A DNA stretch of 64,000 bases from Pseudomonas sp. B20(2017). GTDB lineage: Bacteria; Pseudomonadota; Gammaproteobacteria; Pseudomonadales; Pseudomonadaceae. Location: contig NZ_NEJP01000025.1 of assembly GCF_002113125.1 (NCBI RefSeq), positions 23,366-87,365 of the forward strand, in the 5' to 3' direction. This document shows positions 35,879 to 45,282 of the stretch, piece by piece; positions within the stretch are counted from its first letter, which is position 1; each line of letters begins with the position of its first letter. The position numbers and the translations under genes were made by a program. The notes under the pieces are model-generated. The model ran no database searches. It was not told the origin of the DNA and was given only the letters and a program-made list of their open reading frames with translations.

Positions 35879-36523
35879 ATGTTCCTGACGCGTTTTTCCT
35901 CCGCATTCTGTTTGTCGCTGCTGGCCCTGATCAGCTGGATTCCCGCTCAGGCCGCGCAAACTCCGGCTTCCCGTCCCGTCGAGTGGGCGCAGCCGGTAGA
36001 GGTGCAATACAACCTGTTCCAGATGTCGCCCACGCTTTATCGCAGCGCACTCCCCGATGACGGCGCGGTGCCGTTGCTGAACAACCTGAAGGTGGCCACG
36101 GTTATCAACTTCCTGCCGGAAGCGGATTCCAACTGGCTGAAAGCCCCCGGTATCCATCAGGTGCAATTGCCCTATCGCACCAATCACGTGGACGACAGTG
36201 ATGTGCTCAAGACCCTGCGTGCCATCCAGTCCGCCGAAGCCGACGGCCCGGTGTTGATGCACTGCAAGCACGGCTCCGATCGCACCGGCCTGATGGCGGC
36301 GATGTACCGGATCGTCGTGCAGGGCTGGAGCAAGGAAGACGCCCTGAACGAAATGACCCAGGGCGGCTTTGGTGAGAGTGGGCACTTTCGGGACAGCGTG
36401 CGCTACGTGATGCAGGCCGATGTCGACAAGTTGCGCACCGCACTGGCCAATGGCGATTGCAGCACCAGCGCGTTTGCCACGTGCTCGATGAAGAGCTGGT
36501 TTCAGACGGTCAATCTGAAGTAA
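35879..36523 (+). CDS. exported dual-specificity/tyrosine-type protein phosphatase
   Basis: 214 residues. A signal peptide ends near AQAAQ (about 26). The phosphatase loop H128-C129-KHGSD-R135-TG fits HCx5R. Upstream, LKVATVINFLPEA supplies the fold typical of DSP-like phosphatases such as those for phosphoinositide or phosphotyrosine. The likely location is periplasmic. The last 14 bp overlap the end of the convergent M3 peptidase gene. Confidence 0.83.
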   Translation: MFLTRFSSAFCLSLLALISWIPAQAAQTPASRPVEWAQPVEVQYNLFQMSPTLYRSALPDDGAVPLLNNLKVATVINFLPEADSNWLKAPGIHQVQLPYRTNHVDDSDVLKTLRAIQSAEADGPVLMHCKHGSDRTGLMAAMYRIVVQGWSKEDALNEMTQGGFGESGHFRDSVRYVMQADVDKLRTALANGDCSTSAFATCSMKSWFQTVNLK

Positions 36524-38552
36524 CTCGTCCGGCCTCCCCGTCAACGAGGCCGGCGACCGGCCGGCCGATGAACGCTTCCACCGCGTCCAGCAACGGACGC
36601 CCGGCACCCGGCGCAAAGAATGTGGTGCGAAATTCACGTCCGTTTTGCGCGTTGAATACCCAGTCGCGGCTGAAACGCTTGAACGCTTCCTGAGCCAGCA
36701 CGCCCGACCAGACGTAGGCGTAAACCGAAGCGTCGTATTGGGTCACCATGTAATCGAATCCATTGGCGAAGCGGTGATCGTCCGGCAGTTGCAGAGGCCC
36801 CAGGCGGCGCTGGACATCGTTGCAAACCTCCTCGACCGGGCGCCCGTCGCCGTGGGTCAGGTGCAGCTCGAAATCAATCATCGCCCCCATCAGCAACAAG
36901 GCCTGTTGCCGGCTGGAATGGGCCTCAATGGCTGACAGTGCTGCGTCGACCCGTGCGGCGCTCAAGCGTTCGCCGGTCTGAAAATGTGCGCCGAGCCACA
37001 ACACAAACTCCCGCGACAAACACCACTGCTCGAACAATTGCCCGGAAAACTCTGCCGCTTCATGGCCCAATTGCAGAATGCCGGACAGGGTGTGATGGGG
37101 CGAGCATGCCAGCACGTGCTGGAGGCAATGGCCAAACTCATGAAACAGCACCCGCAGATCTTCGATTTCGAGTCGGCACGGATGGCTGTCGGTGGCCGGT
37201 GTGAAATTGCTGTAGAGCAGGGCAATCGGCAGCGCAGGGCGGCCTTCGGCGTTGATCCGGCGATTGCGCAGCGTGGAAGTGCCGGCGAAATCCATAGCAC
37301 CATCATGGTGAAACGGATCGAGGTAGATGTAGCCGATGACCTGCTCATGCTCGCTGATTTCCAGCAGGCGCACATCGTCATGCCAGTGGCCGCCACCGGA
37401 CCGCTCGACGATGCGGATCCCGAACATCCGTTCGCAGAACAGATAGAGCCTGCGCAGGGTGCCCTCGAGCGGAAAATAATCACGGAGGTTTTCCAGCGCA
37501 CCGGGAAACTGCTGCTGGCGCCATTGTTCGGCGAGGAAATCTTCATCCCACGGCTGAACCCGGTCGATCCCGCGTTGCTGCGCGAAGTCTGTCAGTTGTT
37601 CTGCATCTTGCGCGAGGACAGGTGCCAGCTGCGCCGCCTGACGCAGGAGAAAGCCACTGACCCACGCCGTCGTCCGGGCGCTGTTTTTGGCCAGACTCAG
37701 TTGCGCGGCGTTTTCATGGCCGAGTAAACGGGCTTTCTGCTGGCGCAATGCAAGCAGTTTGGTCAGCACCGGACCGTTATCGAAGCGACCGGCCAGCGGC
37801 CCGCGATCGGAGGCGCGGGTCATGTAGGCAACATAGCATTCCTCTCGCAAGGCGCGGTTCTCGGCGTACTTGAGGATGTGCTGGCAGGTGTTCTGGTCCA
37901 GACGGATCAGCCAGCCGTCATGCCCCGCCTCGCGTGCGGCGCGCGCCAGACGATCCTTCATCGCCGGCGACAAGCCTGTGAGCAGCGCAATATCATCGAC
38001 ACGTTTGCTCCACGCCTCGGCCCAACGCTCGAGGTTGTCCAGAAACACGTACTCCAACCCGCCGATCTCGCGGTTCAACCGCGCCAGTTCCTGTTGCTGT
38101 TCAGCAGGAAGCTCGATGCCCGACTGCTTGAATCGGCGCAGAATCCCCGCCAGCGCGATATTGCGCGACTCATCGAAACTGCCGGCTATCGAGCTCTGCG
38201 CCAAACGCTGGTAAGCCTCGTACAACGGACGATTGCGGGCTTTTTCAGAGCGATACTGATCGATCGCCAGATGCGCCTTGGCGCTTTCCTCGAGCCAGAT
38301 CGCATCGTCGGATCTGACCATCGACAACGTTTCAAGAATCGAGCGGACTTCGCCGAGGCGCGCGTCGGCCTCGTCGATGCTCAGCACCAGATCATCCCAG
38401 CCGGGATGTTCGGTCTGACTGGCGATCACTTCGGCGATGATGCGTCGATTATCGGCAATGATGCCGGTGACGGCCGGCAGCAGTTGCTCGGCGCGAATCG
38501 CTGGCCAAGGTGGCAGCGTCCAGTGTTGCAGGAGGAGATTGGTGTCGGGCAT
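36510..38552 (-). CDS. M3 family metallopeptidase, second oligopeptidase A-like copy
   Basis: 680 residues from ATG 38552, preceded by AAGGA. It is a thimet-type oligopeptidase with LFHEFGHCLQHVL as the zinc site HExxH and GHEAAEFSGQLFEQW providing the downstream Glu. The N-terminus (LPPWPAIRAEQLLPAV, IIADNRRIIAEV) aligns visibly with PrlC next door, so the two are paralogues from an old duplication. It is probably cytoplasmic and cleaves short peptides. Most gammaproteobacteria have a single PrlC. Confidence 0.88.
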   Translation of the reverse strand: MPDTNLLLQHWTLPPWPAIRAEQLLPAVTGIIADNRRIIAEVIASQTEHPGWDDLVLSIDEADARLGEVRSILETLSMVRSDDAIWLEESAKAHLAIDQYRSEKARNRPLYEAYQRLAQSSIAGSFDESRNIALAGILRRFKQSGIELPAEQQQELARLNREIGGLEYVFLDNLERWAEAWSKRVDDIALLTGLSPAMKDRLARAAREAGHDGWLIRLDQNTCQHILKYAENRALREECYVAYMTRASDRGPLAGRFDNGPVLTKLLALRQQKARLLGHENAAQLSLAKNSARTTAWVSGFLLRQAAQLAPVLAQDAEQLTDFAQQRGIDRVQPWDEDFLAEQWRQQQFPGALENLRDYFPLEGTLRRLYLFCERMFGIRIVERSGGGHWHDDVRLLEISEHEQVIGYIYLDPFHHDGAMDFAGTSTLRNRRINAEGRPALPIALLYSNFTPATDSHPCRLEIEDLRVLFHEFGHCLQHVLACSPHHTLSGILQLGHEAAEFSGQLFEQWCLSREFVLWLGAHFQTGERLSAARVDAALSAIEAHSSRQQALLLMGAMIDFELHLTHGDGRPVEEVCNDVQRRLGPLQLPDDHRFANGFDYMVTQYDASVYAYVWSGVLAQEAFKRFSRDWVFNAQNGREFRTTFFAPGAGRPLLDAVEAFIGRPVAGLVDGEAGRVTSD

Positions 38553-38625
38553 GGCAGCTTCCTTCGAGGCGTGGCGCAAAGGGCCAGCCTACGAAGCAAG
38601 TGCGAGGGACAGGTGTTAAGCCAAT

Positions 38626-38658
38626 ACCACCTTCCACCGACGAATCGGGGAAGGTGGT
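38626..38658 (-). terminator. weak hairpin after the yheV-like gene
   Basis: ACCACCTTCC and GGAAGGTGGT form a 10-bp stem around 13 nt between the zinc-ribbon stop (38664) and the second M3 gene. No U-tract follows, so it may be only an mRNA stabiliser. Confidence 0.4.
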
Positions 38659-38663
38659 GCCGA

Positions 38664-38954
38664 TCAGTGCTGCTCGTCGGACTTTTTCTTCAGCTTCGGG
38701 TTCGGGAAGAACTGCACCGCCTGAACAGTTTTGTCCGGTGCAGGCTTGAGCGCGCTGGTGTTGACTCGCGTACCCAGTTCCTTCGGCACCGACAACCCTT
38801 GGGCATTGAGCGTATCGCTGTAGCCGCACGCCACGCATTCGCGGTGCGGGACATCGTCCTCGCTCCACATCATCAGTTTGTCCGGCTCGCTGCACGCCGG
38901 GCAGACTGCCCCGGCGATAAAGCGTTTTTTGGTCTTCACGGGTGCCTCACTCAT
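38664..38954 (-). CDS. YheV-like zinc-ribbon protein
   Basis: 96 residues with two Cys pairs, C-PA-C (VCPACSEP) and C-VA-C (RECVACGYSD), forming a zinc ribbon near the N-terminus, and a charged tail ending in KLKKKSDEQH. No signal peptide. Its ATG overlaps the prlC stop (ATGA), so translation is coupled with PrlC; the same pairing occurs in other gammaproteobacteria. Function unknown. Confidence 0.85.
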   Translation of the reverse strand: MSEAPVKTKKRFIAGAVCPACSEPDKLMMWSEDDVPHRECVACGYSDTLNAQGLSVPKELGTRVNTSALKPAPDKTVQAVQFFPNPKLKKKSDEQH

Positions 38955-41002
38955 GCTGCCGCGTCCTCACTCAGGCCGCTGTGGCGCAAGAGTGCGTCAA
39001 TCGACGGCTCACGGCCACGGAAGTCGACGAACAGCACCATCGGCTCCTGCGAGCCGCCGCGAGCCAGGATTGCTTCGCGGAAGGCGCGACCGGTGTCGGC
39101 ATTCAGCACGCCGTCTTCTTCGAACTTCGAGAAGGCATCTGCCGACAGTACTTCCGCCCATTTGTAGCTGTAGTAACCCGCCGCGTAACCGCCGGCGAAG
39201 ATATGCGCAAAGCTGTTCGGGAAGCGATTGTAGGCCGGAGGACGCATTACCGAGACTTCGTTGCGCACGCCTTCCAGCACTTGGGCGACGCTGCGGCCAT
39301 CACCGTGGGTGGCGTGCAGTTCGAAGTCGAACAGCGAAAACTCCAGCTGACGCACCATCATCAGGCCGGACTGGAAGTTCTTCGCCGCGAGCATTTTTTC
39401 CAGCAGATCCTGCGGCAACGGCTCGCCGGTTTCGTAGTGGCCTGAAATCAGTGCGACGCCTTCCGGCTCCCAGCACCAGTTCTCCATGAACTGGCTCGGC
39501 AGCTCGACCGCGTCCCACGCCACGCCATTGATACCGGACACGCCGGCATGCTCGACGCGGGTCAGCAGGTGATGCAGGCCGTGGCCGAATTCGTGGAACA
39601 GGGTGGTCACTTCATCGTGGGTCAGCAGCGCAGGCTTGCCGCTGTCGGCCGGGGTGAAGTTGCACACCAGGTTGGCCACCGGGCTTTGCAGTACACCGTC
39701 GAGGGTGCGGCGACGGTCGCGCGCGCCATCCATCCAGGCACCGCCGCGCTTGTTGGCTCGGGCGTAGAGGTCGAAGAAGAAGCGGCCGACGTGCTGGCCG
39801 TTTTCCTTGATCTCAAACAGGCGAACGTCCGGGTGCCAGGTGTCGAAGCCTTTCAGTTCGGCGATTTCGATGCCGTACAGACGCTGAACGATGGCGAACA
39901 GGCCGCCCAGCACTTTGTCGATCGGGAAGTAGGCGCGCAGGGTTTCCTGGGCGACGCTGTAGCGTTGTTCACGGAGTTTTTCACCGTAGAAACCGCTGTC
40001 CCAGCTTTGCAGATCGGCGCAGCCCTGCTCGGCGGCGTAAGCCTTGAGCTGTTGCAGATCCTGGGCGGCAAACGGTTTGCTGCGCTTGGCCAGGTCGCGC
40101 AGGAAACTCAGCACCTGATCGCTGGATTCGGCCATTTTGGTGGCCAGGCTCAGCTCGGAGAAACTGGAGAAACCGAGCAGTTTGGCCAGTTCCTGACGCA
40201 GGTCGAGGATTTCGCCCATCACCGGGCCATTGTCGTTCTGGCCGGCGTTCGGGCCTTGATCCGACGCACGGGTGCAGTAGGCGGCGTAGACTTCTTCACG
40301 CAGCGCACGATCCTGGGCGTAGGTCATCACCGCGTAGTAGCTCGGGAATTCCAGGGTGATCAGCCAGCCATCGAGGCCTTTGGCCTGTGCGGCGGCAGTC
40401 ATTTGCGCCTTGGCCGAGTCGGTCAGGCCGGCGAGGGCGGCTTCGTCGGTCAGGTGCTTGGTCCAGGCCTGGGTGGCGTCGAGCAATTGGTTGGAAAAGC
40501 GGCTGCCCAGCTCGGATAGCCTGCTCTGCACTTCGGCGTAACGCTTCTGTTCGGCTTCCGGCAGGTCGATACCCGACAGGCGGAAATCGCGCAGGGCGTG
40601 TTCCAGGATAGTTTTCTGCGCCACGTCAAAACCGGCGGCTTCCGGACTGTTGGCCAGGGCTTCATAGGCCTGGAACAGCTCGCGGTTCTGGCCCATCTCG
40701 GTGGAATAGGCGCTCAATGCCGGCAGGCAAGCCTCGTAGGCTTCACGCAGTTCGGCGCTGTTGCACACGGCATTGAGGTGGCTGACCGGGCTCCAGGCAG
40801 CGCCCAGACGATCATTGAGTTCGTCCATCGCCAGCACGAGCCCGGCCCAGGTCGGGTTCTGGCCTTGGGTCTTGAGGATTTCGGCAATGGCGGCGCGGTT
40901 GTCGGCCAGGATGGTTTCGATGGCCGGCTGCACGTGTTCGGCACGGATCGCGGAGAACGGCGGCAGGTCGTAGGACTGCAGAAGAGGGTTGTTCACGCTC
41001 AC
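38951..41002 (-). CDS. prlC: oligopeptidase A
   Basis: 683 residues using a GTG start at 41002 (VSVNNPLLQSYDLPPFS) with AAGG eight bases upstream; an ATG at 41029 would add nine residues. The M3 zinc site HEFGHGLHHLL and the downstream DAVELPSQFMENW are present. It degrades signal peptide fragments and other short peptides in the cytosol. The gene is coupled to the zinc-ribbon gene and then followed by its own paralogue. Confidence 0.94.
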   Translation of the reverse strand: MSVNNPLLQSYDLPPFSAIRAEHVQPAIETILADNRAAIAEILKTQGQNPTWAGLVLAMDELNDRLGAAWSPVSHLNAVCNSAELREAYEACLPALSAYSTEMGQNRELFQAYEALANSPEAAGFDVAQKTILEHALRDFRLSGIDLPEAEQKRYAEVQSRLSELGSRFSNQLLDATQAWTKHLTDEAALAGLTDSAKAQMTAAAQAKGLDGWLITLEFPSYYAVMTYAQDRALREEVYAAYCTRASDQGPNAGQNDNGPVMGEILDLRQELAKLLGFSSFSELSLATKMAESSDQVLSFLRDLAKRSKPFAAQDLQQLKAYAAEQGCADLQSWDSGFYGEKLREQRYSVAQETLRAYFPIDKVLGGLFAIVQRLYGIEIAELKGFDTWHPDVRLFEIKENGQHVGRFFFDLYARANKRGGAWMDGARDRRRTLDGVLQSPVANLVCNFTPADSGKPALLTHDEVTTLFHEFGHGLHHLLTRVEHAGVSGINGVAWDAVELPSQFMENWCWEPEGVALISGHYETGEPLPQDLLEKMLAAKNFQSGLMMVRQLEFSLFDFELHATHGDGRSVAQVLEGVRNEVSVMRPPAYNRFPNSFAHIFAGGYAAGYYSYKWAEVLSADAFSKFEEDGVLNADTGRAFREAILARGGSQEPMVLFVDFRGREPSIDALLRHSGLSEDAAA

Positions 41003-41091
41003 GGTTGGCACCTTGGCTGGAAGAAACATGCGCCCATCTTAATTACAATCGACACCCACCGCAGCTATCGGCGACAGAGAGAGAACTAATC

Positions 41092-41637
41092 GTGTCCCTT
41101 CGCAATTACCAGAATCACACCCCACGCTTGAGCAAAGGCGCTTTTGTCGACGGCTCCGCGGTGGTGATCGGCGACGTAGAAATCGGCGAAGACAGCTCCG
41201 TGTGGCCGCTGACCGTGATCCGCGGCGACATGCACCGCATCTGCATCGGTGCACGCACCAGCGTGCAGGATGGCTGCGTGTTGCACATTACCCACGCCGG
41301 CCCGTTCAACCCGGACGGCTTCCCGCTGCTGATTGGCGATGACGTAACCATTGCCCATAAGGTCATGCTGCATGGCTGCACAGTCGGCAGCCGCGTGCTG
41401 ATCGGCATGGGCAGCATCGTCATGGACGGCGCGGTGGTCGAGGACGACGTGATCATCGGCGCCGGCAGTCTCGTGCCACCGGGCAAGCGTCTGGAGAGCG
41501 GTTTTCTGTACGTGGGCAGCCCGGTGAAGCAGATCCGCCCGCTGACCGCCAAGGAAAACGCCTTTTTCACCTACAGCGCGGCGAACTACGTGAAGCTCAA
41601 GGACCTGCATCTGGCTGAAGGCTACGACCAGCTCTGA
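41092..41637 (+). CDS. gamma-carbonic anhydrase family protein
   Basis: 181 residues from a GTG start (VSLRNYQNHTPRL). The left-handed beta-helix hexapeptide pattern is clear (AVVIGDVEIGEDSSVWPLTVIRGD, VIIGAGSLVPPGK). Candidate metal His are in HITHAG and in AHKVMLHGCTVG. Family members (YrdA/CaiE-like) often lack measurable carbonic anhydrase activity. Divergent from prlC with 89 bp between. Confidence 0.88.
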   Translation: MSLRNYQNHTPRLSKGAFVDGSAVVIGDVEIGEDSSVWPLTVIRGDMHRICIGARTSVQDGCVLHITHAGPFNPDGFPLLIGDDVTIAHKVMLHGCTVGSRVLIGMGSIVMDGAVVEDDVIIGAGSLVPPGKRLESGFLYVGSPVKQIRPLTAKENAFFTYSAANYVKLKDLHLAEGYDQL

Positions 41638-41665
41638 TTTTTCTCTCTATTGCCCGGGATTTTTC

Positions 41666-42319
41666 ATGCATTACCAGACCGTACTGTTCGACCTTGACGG
41701 CACCCTCACCGACCCGCGTGAGGGCATCACCCGTTCCATCCAGTTCGCCTTGAGCAAACTCGGCATCGACGAGCCGGATCTGACCAGACTGGAACACTTC
41801 ATCGGCCCGCCGCTGTTGCAGGCGTTCATGCAGTTTTATGGTTTTGATGAAGCGAAGGCGTGGGAGGCGGTGAATTTCTATCGCGAGCGTTTCAAGGTTA
41901 CCGGCCTGTACGAGAACCGGGTGTTCGACGGCGTCACGCCGTTGCTGGAAACCCTGAGCGGCCAGGGTCGGCAGCTGTATATCGCGACGTCGAAGCCTTG
42001 GGTGTTCGCCCGGGAAATCGCCCGGCACTTTGATTTCGCCAGACACTTCAAGGTGATCTACGGCAGCGAACTGGACGGCACCCGCACCAACAAGGTCGAG
42101 CTGATTGCCCACCTGATGGCCGAGGAAGGGCTGGACCCGGCCAGCACGCTGATGATCGGTGACCGCAAGCATGACCTGATCGGTGCTCGCAGTAACGGGT
42201 TGGATGCGGCGGCCGTGGGTTACGGTTTTGGCAGCCATGAAGAGCTGAGTGCCGAAGCGCCGGCGTATCACTTCGAGACGCTGGCGGAGCTGCATCAGGC
42301 GTTTTTGCAGCGCCAGTGA
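41666..42319 (+). CDS. HAD family hydrolase (phosphoglycolate phosphatase-like)
   Basis: 217 residues. HAD motif I is FDLDGTLTD with the nucleophile Asp, motif II YIATSKPW, and motif III-IV LMIGDRKHDLIGARSNG. A cap domain follows motif I, as in Gph-like phosphatases and beta-phosphoglucomutase. Substrate unknown. 28 bp downstream of the gamma-CA gene, likely one transcript; it ends just before a REPIN. Confidence 0.87.
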   Translation: MHYQTVLFDLDGTLTDPREGITRSIQFALSKLGIDEPDLTRLEHFIGPPLLQAFMQFYGFDEAKAWEAVNFYRERFKVTGLYENRVFDGVTPLLETLSGQGRQLYIATSKPWVFAREIARHFDFARHFKVIYGSELDGTRTNKVELIAHLMAEEGLDPASTLMIGDRKHDLIGARSNGLDAAAVGYGFGSHEELSAEAPAYHFETLAELHQAFLQRQ

Positions 42320-42327
42320 TATCGCCT

Positions 42328-42401
42328 TCGCGAGCAAGCCCGCTCCCACATTGGTTTTTTGTTGAGCACAGACTTAATGTGGGAGCGGGCTTGCTCGCGA
42401 A
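42328..42401. repeat. REPIN (pair of inverted REP sequences)
   Basis: GAGCAAGCCCGCTCCC near 42332-42347 and GGGAGCGGGCTTGCTC near 42381-42396 form inverted arms with about 30 bp between them. It lies between convergent genes. Confidence 0.9.
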
Positions 42402-42418
42402 CAGGACCTTTCAGCCAC

Positions 42419-43501
42419 TCAGACTTTCGAATCTACCAACGCTTTCAGCGCCGCTTTGCGCTCAGTCGCCGGCAACTCACCCAACCTCTCCACCTGCGCA
42501 TAAAACCTCAGCCAATCTCCATCGACCTGCCTGAACAACGCCGCAAACGCCGGCACCCACTGGTCATACAGCCCGAACGGCAACAGCCGTGCGTTGTTCA
42601 ACGGCGCATTGACCCAGGCGTCATAGCGTTTGTCTCCGGCCCACTGGCCGTCGCGCATCGCTCGATAGTCCTGTCGAAACCGTCCGAATTCCGCCGCCTT
42701 GCGCTCGCGCATTTGCGCTGTCGCTAATGGTTGTGCATAAAGTTTTTCGAGGCGTGAGCGGGTATCGAGGATCAACTGAATGAACTGATCCCGCTGCTTC
42801 AGCTTCGAGTCGTTTTCCGGGGGCAAGCCCCGAAACGCCCGCCACTGCCGGGTTCCTTCCTGTTCCACAAAAGTCGCGAAGGACTCGTTGAACTCGGTGT
42901 CATTCTTCACATAGAAACGCTGGTGGGCCAGCTCATGGAAGATCAGCGTCGCCAGACGCTCGTCGCCCCAGCCCATCATCGAATTGAGGATCGGGTCGTT
43001 GAACCAGCCCAGCGTCGAGTAGGCCTCGACGCCGCCGATTGACACGTCCATGCCTTGCAGGCGCTGAATCGCGGCTTCGCCCCGCGCCGCGCTCTGGCTG
43101 TAATAGCCGCGGTAGGCCACGCAACCGGCAATCGGGAAGCAATGGTTCTGCGGGCTCAGGGAAAATTCCGGGGTGGCGAACACATTCCACACGACAAACG
43201 GCCGACCGATGTCGGCATAGAGGCGATAGCTTTGGTTGTCCGGCAGGTGCAGGTGCTCGCTGGCGAAGGCCCGGGCTTTCTGGGACTGGGCGAGGTGAGC
43301 GCGCAGTTTGGCGTCGCGGGTCGGGTCGGCGATCACCTTGGCCACCGGCTCCCGCGCCCGCAAAAGCTGCAGCTGACCGCTGGCCAGCTGGCTGTAATAG
43401 CTCAGGCTTGAGCAACCGTTGAGCAACAAAATCATCACACCCGGAAACAAAATCCGCAAAACGCGATCAAGTAACCCATGGCTTGGAAGCGGCCTGATCA
43501 A
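42419..43501 (-). CDS. predicted aminopeptidase (zinc-dependent, lipoprotein-like)
   Basis: About 360 residues. The zinc site HELAHQRFYVKNDTEFNESFATFVEQEG gives HExxH with a downstream Glu, as in the predicted aminopeptidase family (PF10023). GCVAYRGYY is another family block. The N-terminus MILLLNGCSSLSYYSQL looks like a lipobox region (Cys after LLNG). The start is uncertain; I use a TTG at 43501 with GGGGGA upstream, which gives a signal peptide of normal length, since the ATG nearest the lipobox would be too short. The frame is open to 43933. Divergent from the two small lipoprotein genes. Confidence 0.75.
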   Translation of the reverse strand: MIRPLPSHGLLDRVLRILFPGVMILLLNGCSSLSYYSQLASGQLQLLRAREPVAKVIADPTRDAKLRAHLAQSQKARAFASEHLHLPDNQSYRLYADIGRPFVVWNVFATPEFSLSPQNHCFPIAGCVAYRGYYSQSAARGEAAIQRLQGMDVSIGGVEAYSTLGWFNDPILNSMMGWGDERLATLIFHELAHQRFYVKNDTEFNESFATFVEQEGTRQWRAFRGLPPENDSKLKQRDQFIQLILDTRSRLEKLYAQPLATAQMRERKAAEFGRFRQDYRAMRDGQWAGDKRYDAWVNAPLNNARLLPFGLYDQWVPAFAALFRQVDGDWLRFYAQVERLGELPATERKAALKALVDSKV

Positions 43502-43558
43502 AATAAGAAATCCCCCGGAAAGTCTGCCCAAGACTATCCCGCCCATTGGAGCTCCGCT

Positions 43559-43981
43559 ATGCGCATGTTGATACTGACAGGAAGCGTGCTGACGCTGGCC
43601 GGTTGTGCCGGATTCGGAATGCCGACCCCTGACCCCTCGCAAGCCTGGATCGATCTGGATGCCCGGCAACAGGACACAGCGTTGCAGGCGCTGGAAGTCG
43701 ACAACAAGGCTGCCGTCGATCATCGTTATTTTGAAGTGCAGCCCGGCAGCCATGAGCTGACAGTGCGTTACCAATTCCCGGTCGAGGCGACCAACATCGG
43801 CCCGGATGCCGAGCCGCTGTGGCGCGATTGTCAGTTGAACGTGAAATTCAAGGATTTCAACGCCGGCCAGCGTTATCAGTTGCAGGCGGGAAGCATCGGT
43901 TTCCGTCCATGGGCCAAGCTCTACGATCAACAACGCAACGTGGTGGGACAGGGAACGCCAGCGGGCTGCCAGCGAACCTGA
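43559..43981 (+). CDS. small lipoprotein, first of a tandem pair (PA0062-like)
   Basis: 140 residues from ATG 43559 with GGAG upstream. The lipobox LAGC ends a short signal peptide. The mature domain contains PGSHELTVRYQF and FKDFNAGQRYQLQAG, both shared with the next gene. Function unknown; predicted beta-rich, probably membrane-anchored in the periplasm. Confidence 0.8.
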   Translation: MRMLILTGSVLTLAGCAGFGMPTPDPSQAWIDLDARQQDTALQALEVDNKAAVDHRYFEVQPGSHELTVRYQFPVEATNIGPDAEPLWRDCQLNVKFKDFNAGQRYQLQAGSIGFRPWAKLYDQQRNVVGQGTPAGCQRT

Positions 43982-44021
43982 TCGGCGTTATGCTGGATGT
44001 CCGAACTCATGGACATCCATC

Positions 44022-44441
44022 ATGCGCACGTTGATGCTGTTATTGGCCGCAGGCGTACTCGCCGGTTGCCAGACACCGTTGCCTCCCGTCGATCCAAACA
44101 TGGCCTGGGTCGAATTCTCCACGCCAACCCCCGGCGGAAAACTGCTGATGGCCGAGCGTCTCGACAACAGGCGACTGACTGACGGGCGTTTCTTCCAGGT
44201 CACCCCCGGCAGCCACGAGCTACGGGTGCGCTTCGACTTTGAAGTATTCGGCGGAGGCGGCAGCCTGATGACCGGCCCCGTCGAGCGGCTGTGCTATCTG
44301 ACCATCCGCTACGATCATTTCGAGGCGGGCCAGCGTTACTTGCTCGAAGGCCGTTCGCTGGCGTTTACCCCGAGTGCCCGCCTGTACAACGACAAGCGGG
44401 AAATCGTCGCCGAGGACCGCGAAGTCAACTGCATCATCTGA
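44022..44441 (+). CDS. small lipoprotein, second of a tandem pair (PA0061-like)
   Basis: 139 residues. The lipobox LAGC (VLAGCQTP) follows a short signal peptide. PGSHELRVRFDFEV and YDHFEAGQRYLLEGRSLAF align with the gene just upstream, so the pair arose by tandem duplication. 40 bp lie between them. The 3' end nearly meets the convergent DUF1161 gene. Confidence 0.8.
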   Translation: MRTLMLLLAAGVLAGCQTPLPPVDPNMAWVEFSTPTPGGKLLMAERLDNRRLTDGRFFQVTPGSHELRVRFDFEVFGGGGSLMTGPVERLCYLTIRYDHFEAGQRYLLEGRSLAFTPSARLYNDKREIVAEDREVNCII

Positions 44442-44447
44442 GGCGTA

Positions 44448-44687
44448 TCAGCGGTCGTTCTTCTGATAGATGATGGCTTTGGTGCCGTTGTCGCAGGTGC
44501 CGACAATCATGGCGATGTCGTGTTTTTCAGCCTCTTCCTTGGAGACTATCTCCAGGGTGTAGGAGGGCACGGCGTTCGCCTGAATCTTGATTTCGATCTC
44601 TTGCTTGAGTTCTTCGCAGTCTTTGGGCGCTGCGTAGGCCGACGTTGCCAGCACGCCACAGATAACCGCCAAGGCAAAACGTTTCAT
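44448..44687 (-). CDS. DUF1161 family exported protein
   Basis: 79 residues from ATG 44687 (MKRFALAVICG), where a signal peptide ends at AYA (about residue 19). The mature part has the family pattern CEELKQEIEIKIQANAV and VGTCDNGTKAIIYQK, with two Cys that may form a disulfide. A paralogue lies 2 kb away. Function unknown. Confidence 0.85.
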   Translation of the reverse strand: MKRFALAVICGVLATSAYAAPKDCEELKQEIEIKIQANAVPSYTLEIVSKEEAEKHDIAMIVGTCDNGTKAIIYQKNDR

Positions 44688-44789
44688 GGTTGAAGCTCCA
44701 TCGAAGCAGCGCGCACGACGATGCGCGAAAGCTGCTGTCATTTATTCGACCACATTTTTGCCTGGCGGGTTCTGATCCGGCTCAATCCG

Positions 44790-45221
44790 TCAGCCAACCA
44801 GCGACGCGTCGAGAGTGATCTTCGCATTCAGCACCTTGGACACCGGGCAACCTTCCTTGGCCTTGTTGCTCAGCTCTTCGAACTGCGCCTGGGTCGCTCC
44901 CGGAATTTTTGCCTTGAGGATCAGTTTCACCGCGGTGATCGCAAAGCCGCCATCCACCTGATCCAGCGTGACCTCGGCCTGGGTGTCGATGCTGTCGGCC
45001 TTGAGCCCGGCGTCACCGAGAATCATCGAGAACGCCATGGAGAAACAGCCCGCATGGGCGGCGCCGATCAGTTCTTCCGGATTGGTGCCCTTGCCGCCCT
45101 CGAAGCGCGCCTTGAAGCCGTAGGGTGCTTCGCGCAGGACGCCGGTTTCGGTGGAAATCGAGCCGATGCCGGTTTTCAGGTCACCTTCCCAATGCGCGGA
45201 TGCCTTCTTCACGATAGCCAT
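44790..45221 (-). CDS. osmC: OsmC family peroxiredoxin
   Basis: 143 residues. The two redox Cys are Cys59 (GAAHAGCFSM) and Cys125 (KEGCPVSK), the OsmC arrangement. It reduces organic hydroperoxides using a dithiol. The start ATG 45221 has AAGGAGG upstream. An AlgU-type promoter lies about 60 bp upstream, in line with osmotic and envelope stress induction; the P. aeruginosa orthologue PA0059 is known, to my recollection, as an AlgU target. Confidence 0.93.
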   Translation of the reverse strand: MAIVKKASAHWEGDLKTGIGSISTETGVLREAPYGFKARFEGGKGTNPEELIGAAHAGCFSMAFSMILGDAGLKADSIDTQAEVTLDQVDGGFAITAVKLILKAKIPGATQAQFEELSNKAKEGCPVSKVLNAKITLDASLVG

Positions 45222-45282
45222 GTGTGCCTCCTTCAATTCGGGCGCGAAACGCCGCGCCGTCGTGGTTTTTGCCTGCAAGGCT

